Source: an uncultured Alphaproteobacteria bacterium (lineage in GTDB: Bacteria > Pseudomonadota > Alphaproteobacteria > HIMB59 > GCA-002718135). From it: 51,928 bases of DNA. The stretch spans positions 1 to 51,928 of the forward strand of contig CABYHL010000007.1 in NCBI GenBank assembly GCA_902518895.1, read 5' to 3'. The stretch's first letter is position 1. Every line of letters starts with the position of its first letter. Under the pieces are notes generated by a model. The model did no database searches. It was not told the origin of the DNA and saw only the letters and a list, made by a program, of their open reading frames with translations. Below, one piece after another: positions 42,713-51,238 of this stretch. A program made the position numbers and the translations under genes.

Positions 42713-43573
42713 TTAATTATTTTTTCTTTCTCTGTAAGCTATAAATATTCCAGTACTAATAATAATTGTTCCACCTAAATAAATACTCAAAGTTGGGACC
42801 TCAGAATAAATTAAATATCCCATAATTCCAACAAATATAAAAGATGAGTATTCAAAGGGTGAAGTAATTGCAACATCTGCATATTTAGCTGCTTGAGACA
42901 TAAATAAATGTCCTAGTGATCCCATCACACCTAAACTCATAGCAAAAATTAATTGAATTCCATTTGGCATAACAAAATTATCAGGGAAAAATATTATTGA
43001 TGTAATTAATAATGCAAAAGAGTAATAAAAAACAATTGCAACACTAGAATCAGTACTCATTACTGATCTAGTTGATAAATAAACAGAAGCCATAAAAGCT
43101 GCAGATATTAGAGGATAGAGTGTTTCTATTTTGAACAAGTCAGTACCTGGCTTAACAATAATTAACACACCAATAAAACCAATTAATATTGCAGTTGTTC
43201 TAAAAATCCCAATTCTCTCACCAAGTATTGGTACAGCAAGAAAAGCGGCAATAATGGGAGCAGAATGTGCAATAGCAATGTTTTCGGATAACATTAAATG
43301 ATTAATTCCGTATATATAGAATACAACACAAGCAGAAGCAGAAAGAGCTCGTATAGTATGTCCAAGTGGTTTTTTAGTTTTTAATTTATCAAACCCAAAA
43401 TACATTGCTAAGAAGGTTGCAATTATACTCCCACTTAGTGCTCTAAAGAATATTGATTCCCATACAGGAAAATGAAAGCTTAAATATTTATAAGTAATAT
43501 CATTGATACTAAGACAAAACATGGACAATAACATGAAAGAAATGCCCAAGAGATTATTATTTTTCGATTTCAT
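42713..43573 (-). CDS. EamA/DMT-superfamily transporter
   Basis: A 286-residue integral membrane protein with about ten hydrophobic segments in two EamA repeats (about 8-140 and 150-282), with VFYIYGINHLMLSENIAIAHSAPIIAA in the first repeat. RhaT/RarD-like exporters for amino acids or metabolites belong here. It converges on the MmgE/PrpD gene (1-nt gap) and is divergent from the 2OG oxygenase gene with 50 nt between the starts. Substrate unknown. Confidence 0.85.
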   Translation of the reverse strand: MKSKNNNLLGISFMLLSMFCLSINDITYKYLSFHFPVWESIFFRALSGSIIATFLAMYFGFDKLKTKKPLGHTIRALSASACVVFYIYGINHLMLSENIAIAHSAPIIAAFLAVPILGERIGIFRTTAILIGFIGVLIIVKPGTDLFKIETLYPLISAAFMASVYLSTRSVMSTDSSVAIVFYYSFALLITSIIFFPDNFVMPNGIQLIFAMSLGVMGSLGHLFMSQAAKYADVAITSPFEYSSFIFVGIMGYLIYSEVPTLSIYLGGTIIISTGIFIAYRERKNN

Positions 43574-43623
43574 TGATTTGTTAAATATACTAAGATAATT
43601 TATTCAGATATAAATATTTCAAA

Positions 43624-44763
43624 ATGAATAGCAAATATCATGTAAAAAAATTAGAAAAAAAGAATGACCATTTAAGTATTTTGTGGAAAGATAATTTTGA
43701 AAGTAAATTCCATTTTATGTGGTTAAGAGATAATTGTCCAACAGCAATACATCCTACTGCAAATATGAGAGTCTTTAATATTTTAACTGTTAGTAAAAAT
43801 ATATTTCCTAAAAATTATAAAATTGAAAAAAATAAACTCAATATTGATTGGAGTGAAGGTGATCATACTAGCAAATTCAATTTAAAATGGTTAAGAGATC
43901 ATTGTTATACCGAAATAAATAATCGACAATATAAATCACCTTATGTTTTTTGGGATGGTAAATTAAAAAAAAATTTAAAGAAAATTATTGTTGATCATAA
44001 TAGTGTAATAAAAAATGACAAAAATTTAAGTAAATGGCTAAATTTACTTCATACTTATGGTTTTGCATTAATCAAAAATGCACCAACTAGCAAAAAATCA
44101 GCATTCAAAATATTAAATAGAATAAGCCATCATAGAGAAACATTTTTTGGTACTCCATTTGAAGTAATTAACATTACAAAGCCAAATAACACCGCTTATA
44201 CTGCAGATGCATTAAGAAATCATACCGACTTACCTTATTTTGAATATGCTCCTGGTTATCAGTTTCTTCATTGTTTAGTGAATGAAGCTATTGGTGGATT
44301 ATCATCTGTTGTAGATGGTTTTGCAGTTGCAAATTATTTGAAAAAAAATGAAAAAGATATTTTTAAGATTTTAACACAAACTCACGTTAAATTCAAAGAT
44401 ACTGATTATACTCAAAAAGCTGTCAGAATTCTTCATTCACCAATAATAACACTTACAAAAGATAATGATTTCAATGATATTAGATTTAGCATGGCTGCAA
44501 TGGGAGCAGTTGATGTTGATCCAAAAAAAATGAAAAAATTTTATGATGCCTACCAATATTTTGCATCATTGCTTCAAAACAAGAAATTTAAAATTGATTT
44601 TAGATTAAAAGCAGGTGATATATTTTGTTTTAATAATAGAAGGGTATTACATGGGAGGACTGAATTTGATCCAAACTCTGGGAATAGGCATCTTCAAGGT
44701 TATTATATTGAAAGAGATGAAATAATAGGAAGATTAAATTACTTTAAAAAAATTAAAGTTTAG
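43624..44763 (+). CDS. Gamma-butyrobetaine-hydroxylase-like 2OG/Fe(II) oxygenase
   Basis: A 379-residue TauD-fold oxygenase with the N-terminal domain of BBOX/TMLH proteins. Fe ligands are His200-x-Asp202 (NHTD) and His343 (VLHGR); Arg355 (NRHLQG) should bind 2-oxoglutarate. By ungapped comparison with human BBOX1 (from memory), the trimethylammonium cage Tyr177/Trp181/Tyr194/Tyr366 corresponds to Phe175, Phe179, Tyr192 and Tyr361, all aromatic, so a quaternary ammonium substrate is likely. It would form carnitine from gamma-butyrobetaine, or hydroxylate trimethyllysine or a TmpA-type phosphonate. The N-terminal zinc site is altered (one of three cysteines kept). Confidence 0.8.
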   Translation: MNSKYHVKKLEKKNDHLSILWKDNFESKFHFMWLRDNCPTAIHPTANMRVFNILTVSKNIFPKNYKIEKNKLNIDWSEGDHTSKFNLKWLRDHCYTEINNRQYKSPYVFWDGKLKKNLKKIIVDHNSVIKNDKNLSKWLNLLHTYGFALIKNAPTSKKSAFKILNRISHHRETFFGTPFEVINITKPNNTAYTADALRNHTDLPYFEYAPGYQFLHCLVNEAIGGLSSVVDGFAVANYLKKNEKDIFKILTQTHVKFKDTDYTQKAVRILHSPIITLTKDNDFNDIRFSMAAMGAVDVDPKKMKKFYDAYQYFASLLQNKKFKIDFRLKAGDIFCFNNRRVLHGRTEFDPNSGNRHLQGYYIERDEIIGRLNYFKKIKV

Positions 44764-44764
44764 A

Positions 44765-46195
44765 TCATTCCCAGCCACAAATAGTTTTTATTTCTAAATA
44801 TTCTTCTAAACCCCAATCACCACCTTCCCTTCCATTACCAGATTGTCTATAACCACCAAAAGGAGTTCCCGGATCAGCACTATTTCCATTTATATAAACG
44901 CCTCCTGATCTAAATTTTCTTGCAACTCTTTTGGCTTTTTCTTTATCTTGAGTTTGAACATAGTTTCCTAGACCATAAGATGTATCATTAACAATTGATA
45001 CAGCTTCATCTTCATCCTCAAATGGAATTATAGAGAGTACTGGTCCAAAAATCTCTTCTTTTGCAATTCTCATATCATTAGTTACATCTGTGAAAATTGT
45101 TGGCTTAACGAAATAACCTTTTTCTAGACCATTTGGTTTTTCAGGACCTCCTGCTACAAGTGTGGCACCCTCTTTTATTCCACTTCTTATTAGATCAATA
45201 ATTTTATCATACTGAATTTTAGAGACAACTGGCCCTATATGATTTCCATTTTTAGAGGCAATATCAACCTTAATTTTATTTGCTTCATCTGCAGCTTCAT
45301 CTATTGCTCTTTTATAAATTGATTTTTGAACTAGCATTCTTGTTGGCGCATCACAAGATTGTCCAGAATTACTCATAATATTTCTAACACCTTCTCTTAC
45401 TGCTTCTGGATGTGAATCAGCAAAGACAATATTACCACCTTTCCCTCCTAACTCTAAACATACTCTTTTAATAGTTTCGGCTGCATTTTTGGAAATAAGT
45501 TTTCCTGCTCTTGTAGATCCTGTAAATGAAATCATATCAATATCGCTATGAGAAGACAAATCTGTACCTACTCCAACACCATCTCCATTTATTAAATTAA
45601 AAACACCTGGAGGAAATCCAGCTTCATGAATAATTTCAGCAAAGAGCATTGCTGATAAAGGTGCAATTTCAGAGGGTTTTAAAATCATTGTACAACCAGT
45701 AGCCAATGCAGGAATTACTTTTAATGTAATTTGATTAATAGGCCAATTCCATGGAGTAATTAAACTGCAAACTCCTATTGGCTCATATAAAATATAATTG
45801 TTTGATTTATCACTAAATTTGCTTTCAAATTCAAATTTTTTTAATCTTAAAATAAAATCATTAATATGATCAGCTCCAGAGGAAGTTTGAGCTGATGAAG
45901 ACCAATCAAGTGGAGCACCCATCTCATCAGACATAGTTTTTGTAATTTCATCCCATCTCATTTTGTAGATTTTTAATAATTTTTCTAACAAGATTATTTT
46001 TTTATTTTTATCTGTAGTACTCCAAGTTATAAATGCATCCTTTGCTGCATTAACTGCTAGATCAACATCTTCTTTAGTGCCTAATGAAATAATCGCATAA
46101 GGATTTTCATTGGAAGGATTTATTACTTCTAGATCATTTTGTTTTATTGGATTAACCCAATTACCATTAATATAAAATTTTCTTTTATTAATCAT
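44765..46195 (-). CDS. Aldehyde dehydrogenase, possible trimethylaminobutyraldehyde dehydrogenase
   Basis: A 476-residue aldehyde dehydrogenase with TPWNWPINQ, FTGSTRAGKLI, Glu in LELGGKGGN, and catalytic Cys281 in SNSGQSCDAPTRM. It converges on the 2OG oxygenase gene with 1 nt between the stops, and is divergent from the class V PLP gene (89 nt between the starts). An ALDH beside a BBOX-like gene fits the step making gamma-butyrobetaine from the aldehyde, but the sequence by itself does not fix the substrate. Confidence 0.85.
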   Translation of the reverse strand: MINKRKFYINGNWVNPIKQNDLEVINPSNENPYAIISLGTKEDVDLAVNAAKDAFITWSTTDKNKKIILLEKLLKIYKMRWDEITKTMSDEMGAPLDWSSSAQTSSGADHINDFILRLKKFEFESKFSDKSNNYILYEPIGVCSLITPWNWPINQITLKVIPALATGCTMILKPSEIAPLSAMLFAEIIHEAGFPPGVFNLINGDGVGVGTDLSSHSDIDMISFTGSTRAGKLISKNAAETIKRVCLELGGKGGNIVFADSHPEAVREGVRNIMSNSGQSCDAPTRMLVQKSIYKRAIDEAADEANKIKVDIASKNGNHIGPVVSKIQYDKIIDLIRSGIKEGATLVAGGPEKPNGLEKGYFVKPTIFTDVTNDMRIAKEEIFGPVLSIIPFEDEDEAVSIVNDTSYGLGNYVQTQDKEKAKRVARKFRSGGVYINGNSADPGTPFGGYRQSGNGREGGDWGLEEYLEIKTICGWE

Positions 46196-46284
46196 TATAA
46201 TTTTCTAGAATTATAAATAGTTTATTTTTTCGTTTTATATTATAATAAACAATATTCAAAAATAAAACACAATAAGAGATAAAT

Positions 46285-47532
46285 TTGAGACTAGAAAATA
46301 TAAAACTTGATGTAGATTTTGTTAAATCACAATTCCCTGCATTTGAACATCCATTATCTAAAGATTGGTCTTTTTTTGAAAATGCTGGTGGAAGTTATGT
46401 TCCAAAAAACGTAATTAATAGATTAACAGAATTTATGGTATCAACTAAAGTACAACCATATGCAGAATATCCTATGTCAAAAATTGCTGGTGAGAATATG
46501 GATTTAGCAATTGAGCTTTTTGCAAAAATGATCAATGCGAAAAAAAAAGAAATTTTAATTGGAGGATCAACATCAATTAATCTTTACATACTTTCAAATG
46601 CATTGAAAAAATTTGTTCAACATGGAGATGAAATTATAGTTACTAATCAAGATCACGAAGCTAATATTAGCCCTTGGCGAAAATTAAAATCTAGTGGCGC
46701 AATAATAAAGGAATGGAAATTTAATATAGATAATCATGAATTAGAATTAGAAGATTTAGAAGAGTTAATAAGTGAAAAAACTAAAATATTAGCTGTAACT
46801 CATTGTTCTAATATTGTTGGTTCAATAAATAACTTAAAAAAAATATGTAAATTAGCTCACAGTAAAAACATCATAGTTATAGGGGATGGTGTTTCTTATG
46901 CCCCTCATGGTTTTCCTGATGTTAAAGAGTTAGATGTGGATTTTTACACTTTTAGTCTTTATAAAACTTATGGTCCACATTTAGGTTTACTATATGGAAA
47001 AGAAGAAATTATAAAAGAACTTCCTAACCAAAACCATGAATTTTTAGAAGGTAATTATCCTTACACAATTAACCCAGGTGGCCCAAATCACGAAGAATTG
47101 GTATCATTAATAGGTATTTATGAATATTTTAATAAATTATATGATCATCACTATGGAAAAGATGAAAATTCTATCCAAAAAAAAATTAAAAAAATTAATA
47201 ACTTAATTTCATCACATGAAGAAATTATTGCTAATCCTATATTAGAATATATTTTTAAAAGAGATGATTTATACCTAATTGGTAAAAATGAAATAAAGGA
47301 TAAAAATAGAGCTCCAACTATATCTTTCTTTTCAAAGAACATGTCATCAAAAGATATTAGTAATAAGCTTCTTAAAGAAAAAATTGCAACAAGAAATGAT
47401 AATTTTTATGCATGGAGATGTTTAAATGCATTAGGTTTAAATACTGAAGACGGTGTTGTACGCCTAAGCTTAGTTCATTATAATTCATTAAAAGATAGTT
47501 CAAATGTTATTAATGCACTTAATAAAATTTAA
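46285..47532 (+). CDS. Class V aminotransferase / cysteine-desulfurase-like PLP enzyme
   Basis: A 415-residue fold-type I PLP enzyme starting at TTG 46285. ENAGGSYVP and the GGSTSINLYILSNAL segment near the N-terminus, the HEANISPW stretch with its cofactor His, AVTHCSNIVGS, GDGVSYAPHG, and Lys227 in SLYKTYGPH forming the Schiff base. It resembles SufS-like / isopenicillin-N-epimerase-like proteins, but no suf genes are adjacent. Together with the BBOX-like oxygenase and the aldehyde dehydrogenase it could fill the aldolase step for 3-hydroxy-trimethyllysine, although known aldolases of that step belong to other branches. Cysteine desulfurase or lyase activity is equally possible. Confidence 0.8.
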   Translation: MRLENIKLDVDFVKSQFPAFEHPLSKDWSFFENAGGSYVPKNVINRLTEFMVSTKVQPYAEYPMSKIAGENMDLAIELFAKMINAKKKEILIGGSTSINLYILSNALKKFVQHGDEIIVTNQDHEANISPWRKLKSSGAIIKEWKFNIDNHELELEDLEELISEKTKILAVTHCSNIVGSINNLKKICKLAHSKNIIVIGDGVSYAPHGFPDVKELDVDFYTFSLYKTYGPHLGLLYGKEEIIKELPNQNHEFLEGNYPYTINPGGPNHEELVSLIGIYEYFNKLYDHHYGKDENSIQKKIKKINNLISSHEEIIANPILEYIFKRDDLYLIGKNEIKDKNRAPTISFFSKNMSSKDISNKLLKEKIATRNDNFYAWRCLNALGLNTEDGVVRLSLVHYNSLKDSSNVINALNKI

Positions 47533-48809
47533 AATTTAAAATCAGAATATTTAGAATTAAGTTTATTTTTAATATCAAATAATACTCCGTTTTTCTTCAA
47601 AAGTTTTAAAATTCTTTTTTTTCCAAAATTTAATATTTTATCATGTGGTACAGTAATGAAGATTGCATCATATTTAGTATTTGGAAAGTATTTCAAAAAT
47701 TTAATATTTTTAATTTTAATTTTTTTGGATATTAATGGATCAAATATATAAGTATTCTTTACTTTTGTTGATAATTTTTTAGCTATTTCAATAGAAAGCG
47801 AGTTTCTGGTATCACCTAAATTTTCTTTAAATGAACATCCTAAGAAAATTATATTCATTGAATTTAATTTGAACTTTTTTTCTCTGGAAACAATAATAAA
47901 TTTTTTTATTATTCTATTAACTACACCATTATTGATTTTTCTACCTGATAAAATAATCATAGGTTTGTGACCTTCAAGTTGAGATTTATAAGATAAGTAG
48001 TATGGATCAACTCCAATGCAGTGACCTCCGACAAGCCCAGGTTTGAAATCCAAAAAATTCCATTTAGTTTTTGAAGCATTTAATATTTCATTAAAATCAA
48101 TATTTAATTTTTCAAAAATTACCGAAAGCTCATTCATAAATGCAATGTTAATATCTCTTTGTGCATTTTCAATTACTTTTGCAGATTCAGCAACTTTAAT
48201 AGATTTTGCTTTAAATGTTCCAGCTTTAATTATAGATTTATATAATTTATCAATTATTGATAATGAGAATTGATTTGAGGCAGATGTGATTTTAATAATA
48301 TTTTTTAATTTATATTTTTTATCTCCAGGATTAATTCTTTCTGGAGAGTAGCCTACAAAAAAATCTTTATTAATTTTAAAATTAGAATTTTTTTCTATTA
48401 ATGGAATACAGATTTCTTCAGTTAATCCTGGAAAAACAGTAGATTCATAAATAATAATATCACCCTTATTAATTATTTTGGAAACTTCCATTGTTGCATT
48501 TAAAATATTTCTTAAATCGGGTTTGTTGTTTTTATATACAGGTGTTGGTACGGTAATTATATAAATTTTACACTCTTTTAATAATAAAGAACTTGATACG
48601 AATTCAACCTTTTTATTTATCTTTAATAATTTATTTTTTGATAATTGATTAGTTGCATCAAAGTTTTTATTAAGTTGGTTAATTCTTGCCGTAGATTTAT
48701 CGTAACCTATTACATAATATTTTTTTGATAATTCTTCACATAATGGCAACCCAACATAGCCAAGACCAATTAAACCTATAGGTTTATCAAAGTAATAATT
48801 ATTTTTCAT
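47529..48809 (-). CDS. Nucleotide-sugar (UDP-HexNAc/UDP-glucose) 6-dehydrogenase
   Basis: A 426-residue UDP-sugar dehydrogenase of the TviB/WbpO/WecC group. It has the NAD motif IGLIGLGYVGLPL (about 11-23), TVPTPV, YESTVFPGLTEE, the YSPERINPGD region and catalytic Cys264 in GGHCIGVDPYY. It oxidises a UDP-HexNAc or UDP-glucose to the uronate for surface polysaccharide. The gene overlaps the convergent PLP gene by 4 nt and the membrane glycosyltransferase by 11 nt. WecC and TviB are hard to separate by eye, so no symbol is given. Confidence 0.88.
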   Translation of the reverse strand: MKNNYYFDKPIGLIGLGYVGLPLCEELSKKYYVIGYDKSTARINQLNKNFDATNQLSKNKLLKINKKVEFVSSSLLLKECKIYIITVPTPVYKNNKPDLRNILNATMEVSKIINKGDIIIYESTVFPGLTEEICIPLIEKNSNFKINKDFFVGYSPERINPGDKKYKLKNIIKITSASNQFSLSIIDKLYKSIIKAGTFKAKSIKVAESAKVIENAQRDINIAFMNELSVIFEKLNIDFNEILNASKTKWNFLDFKPGLVGGHCIGVDPYYLSYKSQLEGHKPMIILSGRKINNGVVNRIIKKFIIVSREKKFKLNSMNIIFLGCSFKENLGDTRNSLSIEIAKKLSTKVKNTYIFDPLISKKIKIKNIKFLKYFPNTKYDAIFITVPHDKILNFGKKRILKLLKKNGVLFDIKNKLNSKYSDFKF

Positions 48810-50325
48810 AAAATAAATAATTTAAATTTTTAAAGTTTTTAGTTATAAAATTTAGGTACTTTAAGTCAATAGTCTGTATCCAGTGTCTAGTTTCTAGCTT
48901 ATTTTTTTTTATCAATTGCATCAATTCATTTTGATTATATTTTTTTAAAGAATTTATTTCTGTATCATAAATGTAATTTATATCTAAAATAGAATAATAT
49001 TTATTTTGTTTTTTATTATATATTTTATTTGAATTTATTATAGTATCAGAGTTAAGATAAACTGGTTGAAAATTATATTTATTTGTTAAAGTTTCTAACA
49101 CCCAAGGTGATACAATAAATTCAATATGTGAAAATTGACCTAATTTACTATATCCATTATTAATAAAATATACAGAATCATTATTAATATTTTCTAGTTC
49201 AATCGAATTATTAATATTAGAAATTATGTCTATTTGTTTCAAATTCCAATTTTTCCAATGGTTGGATAAGTTAAAAATAGATAATAATATTATTGAAAGA
49301 TATATCCAAATTACAAATTTAAAATTTCTAATCAAATAAATTATTATAAAAAAAAATAAACTACTGTATATATTTACTCTATTTCCTAAATTAAATGAGG
49401 AATGAAAATATCTACCCGTAAGTGAAAGCATAAAGATAGAAAGTATTATGATTGAAAGAAAACAAATTATTAATTCTTTAGAGAATTTAATATTTTGAAA
49501 ACTATTTTTAAATATAAATAAAGTAGCAATAATTGCACACAAACCAAAAAAATCAAAATAATTAAACGAATTTATAATTTTGAGATAATTTGAGGGTCCA
49601 AATTGCACTTCCAATGTAGTAATTATTTGTAATAAAAAATTATAAAATAATAGAACAGAATTGTTAGATATTACAATTTTGTTATCAAATTCTAAATCAT
49701 AAAAATATAATTTTATAAATAGATAATAAAATATATAAATACATCCAGGTATAAAAATACACAAAAATTTAGTATAATCTTTTTTAACTAAAAAAATTGT
49801 ACTTAAACCAATGATAAATGGTGGTGAAGAATAGAAAAAAAATGCCCCAGATAAAGAGATTAAGAAACCCAAAATATAAAAATTTTTTTTTAGTAAATAA
49901 ACTGCAAACATAGCTAGACTTATTGTAAGAGTAAAACCACATGTCATTAACCAATAATTATTTGCATCATGAATGGGATAAAATAGATATATAAATGAGA
50001 ATATAGATGCTTCTTTTTTCTTAAAATAATCTGATAAAAATAAATAAATTAAAAAATAACATATAAAATGTAAAAATATTTTAAAAAAATCATAGATAAA
50101 TAATATTTCATTACCCGCAACAGCATAAATCCAATATATCAAATAGTAATTTAAAGGTGCATATATATTTTGCCCTTTTGAGTTAAAATTAAAATAGTTT
50201 GCAAAATAATTTTTTTGAAAAATATCAATTATTGTATAGTCATCTGAATGAATACCTGTTTGAAAAATTAAATAAAAAATTATTATAAAAAAAAAAATAT
50301 GATTAAGAGAAATTTTATAATTCAC
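48799..50325 (-). CDS. Multi-pass membrane protein, GT-C-like glycosyltransferase
   Basis: A 508-residue integral membrane protein with about ten or more hydrophobic segments and a soluble C-terminal part (about 400-508). Asp28-Asp29 in HSDDY, at the end of the first segment, sits where GT-C enzymes (ArnT, PMT and relatives) hold their catalytic aspartates. It would transfer a sugar from a polyprenyl-phosphate donor on the periplasmic side. Its 3' end overlaps the UDP-sugar dehydrogenase by 11 nt and its start overlaps the GT2 gene by 11 nt, giving a compact polysaccharide operon. Family is inferred from topology, not from a diagnostic motif. Confidence 0.65.
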   Translation of the reverse strand: MNYKISLNHIFFFIIIFYLIFQTGIHSDDYTIIDIFQKNYFANYFNFNSKGQNIYAPLNYYLIYWIYAVAGNEILFIYDFFKIFLHFICYFLIYLFLSDYFKKKEASIFSFIYLFYPIHDANNYWLMTCGFTLTISLAMFAVYLLKKNFYILGFLISLSGAFFFYSSPPFIIGLSTIFLVKKDYTKFLCIFIPGCIYIFYYLFIKLYFYDLEFDNKIVISNNSVLLFYNFLLQIITTLEVQFGPSNYLKIINSFNYFDFFGLCAIIATLFIFKNSFQNIKFSKELIICFLSIIILSIFMLSLTGRYFHSSFNLGNRVNIYSSLFFFIIIYLIRNFKFVIWIYLSIILLSIFNLSNHWKNWNLKQIDIISNINNSIELENINNDSVYFINNGYSKLGQFSHIEFIVSPWVLETLTNKYNFQPVYLNSDTIINSNKIYNKKQNKYYSILDINYIYDTEINSLKKYNQNELMQLIKKNKLETRHWIQTIDLKYLNFITKNFKNLNYLFYEK

Positions 50326-51238
50326 TTTTTATAATATAATCTGGTCTATTATTCAGATTATCTAAAATTCTTCCTAAATATTCTGTGATAATACTCATAA
50401 ACAAAAAGATTAAAAACAATACAAAAGAAATAAAAGTATAAAAAAATGTAAATACGCTTATGTCTTTGTAAATAATTTCATATATTATGAAAGGTAAGCA
50501 TATAATAAATAAAATTAAAAAAATTAAAGAAAAATAAAGTGGTAATTTTCTTGGTAGCTTAGAAAAATTAAAAATTCCATCAAAAGCAAAACTAAATTGT
50601 TTTAAAAGACTAATTTTTGAGGAGCCTTTTTTTCTCTTTTCAAGATTGTATTGAATTAATTTTTCTCTATGCCCAAACCAGGGTATAACTCCTCTTAAAA
50701 AAATATTTTTTTCATTTAAGTTAATAATATTATTAACTACTTTTCTATTAAATATTTTAAAATCGGAAATATTATTTTTGATTTTTATATTTGATGTTGC
50801 ATTAAAAAAATAATAAAAAAACTTTGATAATGTATATTTAATACTCAAAAAATTAATTTTTCTTTCACAGGAAACTAAATCAATGTTATTTTTTTTTAAT
50901 TCATTATAAAGTTTTGGAATTAATTCTGGAGGGTGCTGTAAATCACTATCCATCGTTAAAACATTTTTACCTAAGGCTTTCCTTATTCCACATAATAATG
51001 CCTTTTGATGACCAAAATTTCTGTCAAATTGGAAGGCTTTTAGTTTGCCTTTGAATTTTTTTTTTAAACCCTTAATCAATACCCAAGTATTATCAGTTGA
51101 TCCATCATCAACCAAAACTATTTCAAAATCTTGGGTAAATTTATTTAAATTATCATAAACTCTATTCACAAATTCAACAATGTTATCTTCTTCGTTGTAA
51201 CAAGGAGAAATTACTGAAAGTTCAATTTTTTTTTTCAT
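50315..51238 (-). CDS. GT2 polyprenyl-phosphate glycosyltransferase (GtrB/ArnC-like)
   Basis: A 307-residue family 2 glycosyltransferase: SVISPCYNEEDN, LVDDGSTDNTW, MDSDLQHPPELIP with the DxD metal site, and two C-terminal membrane helices (about 225-290). Such proteins charge undecaprenyl phosphate with a sugar from a nucleotide donor. The product could feed the GT-C-like protein encoded next (11-nt overlap). It overlaps the GT4 gene by 17 nt. Confidence 0.9.
   Translation of the reverse strand: MKKKIELSVISPCYNEEDNIVEFVNRVYDNLNKFTQDFEIVLVDDGSTDNTWVLIKGLKKKFKGKLKAFQFDRNFGHQKALLCGIRKALGKNVLTMDSDLQHPPELIPKLYNELKKNNIDLVSCERKINFLSIKYTLSKFFYYFFNATSNIKIKNNISDFKIFNRKVVNNIINLNEKNIFLRGVIPWFGHREKLIQYNLEKRKKGSSKISLLKQFSFAFDGIFNFSKLPRKLPLYFSLIFLILFIICLPFIIYEIIYKDISVFTFFYTFISFVLFLIFLFMSIITEYLGRILDNLNNRPDYIIKSEL

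Noticed and set aside
46195-46214. Imperfect palindrome TATAATT...AATTATA at the start of the aldehyde dehydrogenase gene
   Set aside because: Made of A and T only, with an offset centre; such matches are common here and no second copy was seen.
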